DNA of 64,000 nt from Pampus argenteus. Taxonomy: Eukaryota; Chordata; Actinopteri; Scombriformes; Stromateidae. The stretch is from assembly GCA_036937835.1 (NCBI GenBank), contig CM072871.1, positions 6,925,501 through 6,989,500 of the forward strand, read 5' to 3'. The notes below the pieces were generated by a model. It made no database searches. It worked only from the letters and a program-made list of their open reading frames with translations, and was not told where the DNA came from. Of this stretch, positions 61,141 to 64,000 are shown piece after piece (within the stretch, counting starts at the first letter, position 1; every line of letters starts with the position of its first letter). The position numbers and the translations under genes are program-made.

Positions 61141-62719
61141 AGATTGTATTTTTGTACCAACATCATACATCTACAGTGTTATAACGTGGTGGAGTCAAAC
61201 ATTAAGTCTGTATACTTCAACTGTGTTTCCTCCTCCTTGCTCAGCTGCTATAGTATAGTTAATGTGTATTACAGTACACATGCATGCTGTGTTAGTCAAG
61301 TACACATATGCCTCCAGCAGTTCTGATACCCTGAGAACGGGCACGGGGCTCCCACAGGGGGGACTCTGACAAACAACCGAGCTGACACATCTCACACATT
61401 GTTAGATGTAACAGCTTCGTAAAACAAGATGAAACAGATTAAACAGAGAATTCCTCACACTCATGCCTCGGCAGGAATACACTGCAAGCCTTTGTTTCCA
61501 GTCAGCTTTGGTCTGTCTGTGGATGTCTGTGAAGGTCCAAAGCCTGGATCATATGACTCTCACATGCTCTGTCCCCTCAGGGTCTTCATCCACTGCCAGA
61601 CACCTGACCAAAACCTGACTCTCAGCCTCAACATGATTCATTAATATCAAAGAGCACCTACTGCAATTATTCACCTGACAGAACATTCCTCCAGTGCATT
61701 GTCTTCTTTTTATTTCAAAAATCTTTCAAAGCAGTCTTACGTTTCTAACCTTTGTGTTTAATGACTCATAAATTTGTTTGTGCCTCATTTAACAAGTGGA
61801 TGAATGTTAGCTGTTCAATACAATGAAGCTTCATTGAAGTGAAGTGCATCCAGGACGAATCTGGCAAACAAAACAACAATGTGGGATTTTGAAGAATGCT
61901 ATTATCCTTATTTTGGACCTTTAAAAACTCATCAGGCACTTTGTCATGCTCCCAATTAGAGCTCTCTAATCCCACATCACAATCCTACATAGCAAGCATT
62001 GTTTTTTTTTCTCCCCATAATGGTCGAATCAGGAAAGTGCAGCGTAGCATGAAACACTTTATTCCCTCGGATTCCAACTCTGGTCTGAGGCCGTGAGCTC
62101 ATCCAACATTGAATTCTTTGTCTACAAGCAGAATCGGTTTGGCTGGGAAGCAGAGAACTGGGGCAGAAAACAGCTTCATCTCTGTTTTGATACTGCTGTC
62201 TGATCTGAGCCTCTCATCTCTGCGCTGTCAAGGTTGGTCTTTGTGAGCCAATATGACAGCTCACTTTCTGTCTAATTTGGTGAAATTCTTTGCTGCTGCA
62301 GTCAAGGTTGCGGCAGCCCAAACTCACTCAAACCACGCAGCCAGGATGATTATTTAATGCCACCATTCTACACGTGCTCATTAGGAGCATCCGTATGCAA
62401 CAAAAGTAACCGCATACTGTAGATAATTTATTCAGGCGCTAGCCACCACTTTGATCGTCCTTTTATTCAACATCCTGGTGCACTTTCATCTATTTTAATT
62501 ACAGTACCATATGTTCACCCATCCGCTGCTACACTGGCACTGTAGCTGAACTCTGACCACAACCAAACCTCCAGATACAGGAAAAGATGTCTTTAATACA
62601 CATAATATATAATAATGCAAACAAGATAAGCTTAAGGAGAGGCAATGTGAACTCATTAAATTGTACATGAGAATCTGACTTTCTGTCCACCTCATTGATT
62701 TTGTCGTTTTCTCACATAT

Positions 62720-62758
62720 CATCATTATTATTATTATTATTATTACTATTATTATTAT
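62720..62758. repeat. (ATT)n microsatellite
   Basis: TTA/ATT trinucleotide run of about 39 bp with a single ACT interruption. Confidence 0.9.
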
Positions 62759-63730
62759 ACCCCCCTGCTGGACAGATGAATGTCACAAGGTCAGACCCAT
62801 CTATAGACATGACATGAGGAAATTCGGGCAAATGACTAATGTTGACACATCACAGATCAATCAACTACAACCTCATCACCTCTTTCTGATGTAAGCACAT
62901 TGTAGGCACTAATCACAGCTGAGCAGATTTCCAGGGTTGCCAGATTTGAGGCTACCTCCAGTAGCAAACATCTCAGACTCAACTTCTGGATTCAGGATTT
63001 CACTGAGCCAAAAATGGGATGTCAAAAGCAATCCTCCCTGGATTATTTAAACAGCCACTTCAAAAGAAAGAGCAATTATAATCCTACAATATTGATATGG
63101 GAAAGAAAAAGAAAAAAACAGCGAGTAAATGTCATCGTGACTAGAAAGAAATTTCCACAGACATATCTGGACATGCAGAATGTGAGCTTCTGGGTTTAAT
63201 GTTTAATTTCTTTAAGTGACATAAGAAGGTACATAATCTTGCACACAACTCAAATGGTTCTACAGTATATGTAGGGATACATAGGAGAAGATTTTAGGGT
63301 TTATTTATGCAGCTTATGTATTCCTTGTCGTTTTTTTGTATTTTACTTTCATTGAATGTTGCAGCAACTTGCAAAATGCCAATAACAAAAAAAAAGTATT
63401 TTACATTAAATAACTTTTTGTTGTGTGTGTGTGTGTAGGCACAAGGCTGCTGCAGTGATTCACACAACAGCATCCTAATCTCAAACACTTACGTAAGATT
63501 TATTCTCCTCCCACATTTTAGCATACATTATGTCCTCATGCATATACAGTACACTACTGCATACAGTATACAGCGTCGTATTATGTGCTGTCGAGGAAGC
63601 TGCATCGTTCTGGTAGTGTTTCTTCACAGATCGCATACATGGAAGGCAAATAAAAGAAAATAAATGGCTTGACCTTTCCCTATGGAGTGCTTGTAAATGT
63701 CACTGGTGTCACAATTACTCACATACAAGT

Positions 63731-63734
<4 letters not shown>

Positions 63735-63776
<42 letters not shown>
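63735..63776. repeat. (CA)n microsatellite
   Basis: The longest pure dinucleotide run in the window, about 21 CA units. Confidence 0.95.
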
Positions 63777-63778
<2 letters not shown>

Positions 63779-64000
63779 TTTAACTGATGAAACCGGCTCA
63801 TTCTTGTTCAGGCAATACTGTAGCTGTGGTTTGGTTTATACTGGTTTATACTGTGTAGCACTAAACTATTTTGTACACTCCTGTATTGACTTGAATTTGT
63901 GTGTATGTATGCGTTTCTGTGCTTGTAGTAAGTGGCAGTGACTTATTATGCATGTGACCCTGAGAACCCAGATGGTTATTTTAGTCAAGCAAAGGCTACG

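Larger units (their letters stand above)
58881..64000. other. Flank upstream of lzts2
   Basis: No coding exon recognised. Contains an A run at 59491-59506, a common teleost repeat at about 60830-61140, an (ATT)n run at 62720-62758 and a (CA)n run at 63735-63776. The stretch at 62150-62400 is complex unique sequence. Human genes upstream of LZTS2 (TWNK, MRPL43) leave no trace here. Confidence 0.6.

Noticed and set aside
1..64000. tRNA, rRNA, CRISPR, bacterial or viral genes
   Set aside because: None was seen on reading both strands; CA/GT and other simple repeats are microsatellites without spacers, so not CRISPR. A tRNA scan was not possible.

Overview
Vertebrate nuclear DNA, almost certainly from a teleost fish (probably a percomorph). 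All three recognised genes are split by GT-AG introns. Noncoding DNA is rich in CA/GT microsatellites and in degraded interspersed repeats of types common in percomorph genomes. No bacterial, viral or plasmid genes, CRISPR arrays, rRNA or tRNA genes were seen. Species cannot be set from the sequence alone.

Three genes could be rebuilt exon by exon with the frame closed across every junction. (1) sfxn3, minus strand, 10 coding exons (1830-5888), 322 aa: a mitochondrial sideroflexin. Its 5' leader exons and a GC-box/CCAAT/E-box promoter lie at about 7.8-8.45 kb. (2) pdzd7, plus strand, 15 coding exons (10312-22619), 983 aa: a stereocilia/Usher scaffold with PDZ1, PDZ2, a harmonin-homology domain and PDZ3. 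(3) lzts2, minus strand, 7 coding exons (26759-30669), 786 aa: a Fez1-domain coiled-coil protein. A GC-rich candidate leader exon at about 58.5-58.9 kb implies a first intron of about 27.8 kb.

Layout: 1-1.8 kb sfxn3 3' flank; 1.8-8.45 kb sfxn3; 8.45-10.3 kb intergenic DNA between divergent sfxn3 and pdzd7; 10.3-23.7 kb pdzd7; 23.7-26.8 kb convergent pdzd7 and lzts2 3' ends; 26.8-30.7 kb lzts2 coding exons; 30.7-58.5 kb long noncoding stretch, probably lzts2 intron 1; 58.9-64 kb upstream flank. As I recall the human map, order and orientation match human 10q24 (SFXN3 and PDZD7 divergent, PDZD7 and LZTS2 convergent). The genes share no pathway; their linkage is old synteny, not an operon.

No wholly new system was found. 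The points most worth checking concern RNA processing: a possible mutually exclusive 61-bp exon pair in pdzd7; a splice acceptor of pdzd7 exon 4 made of a pure (GT)12 tract; a GC-AG intron in lzts2; a second in-frame lzts2 start that recreates the LZTS1-type N terminus; and a polyglutamine upstream ORF in the distant lzts2 leader exon.
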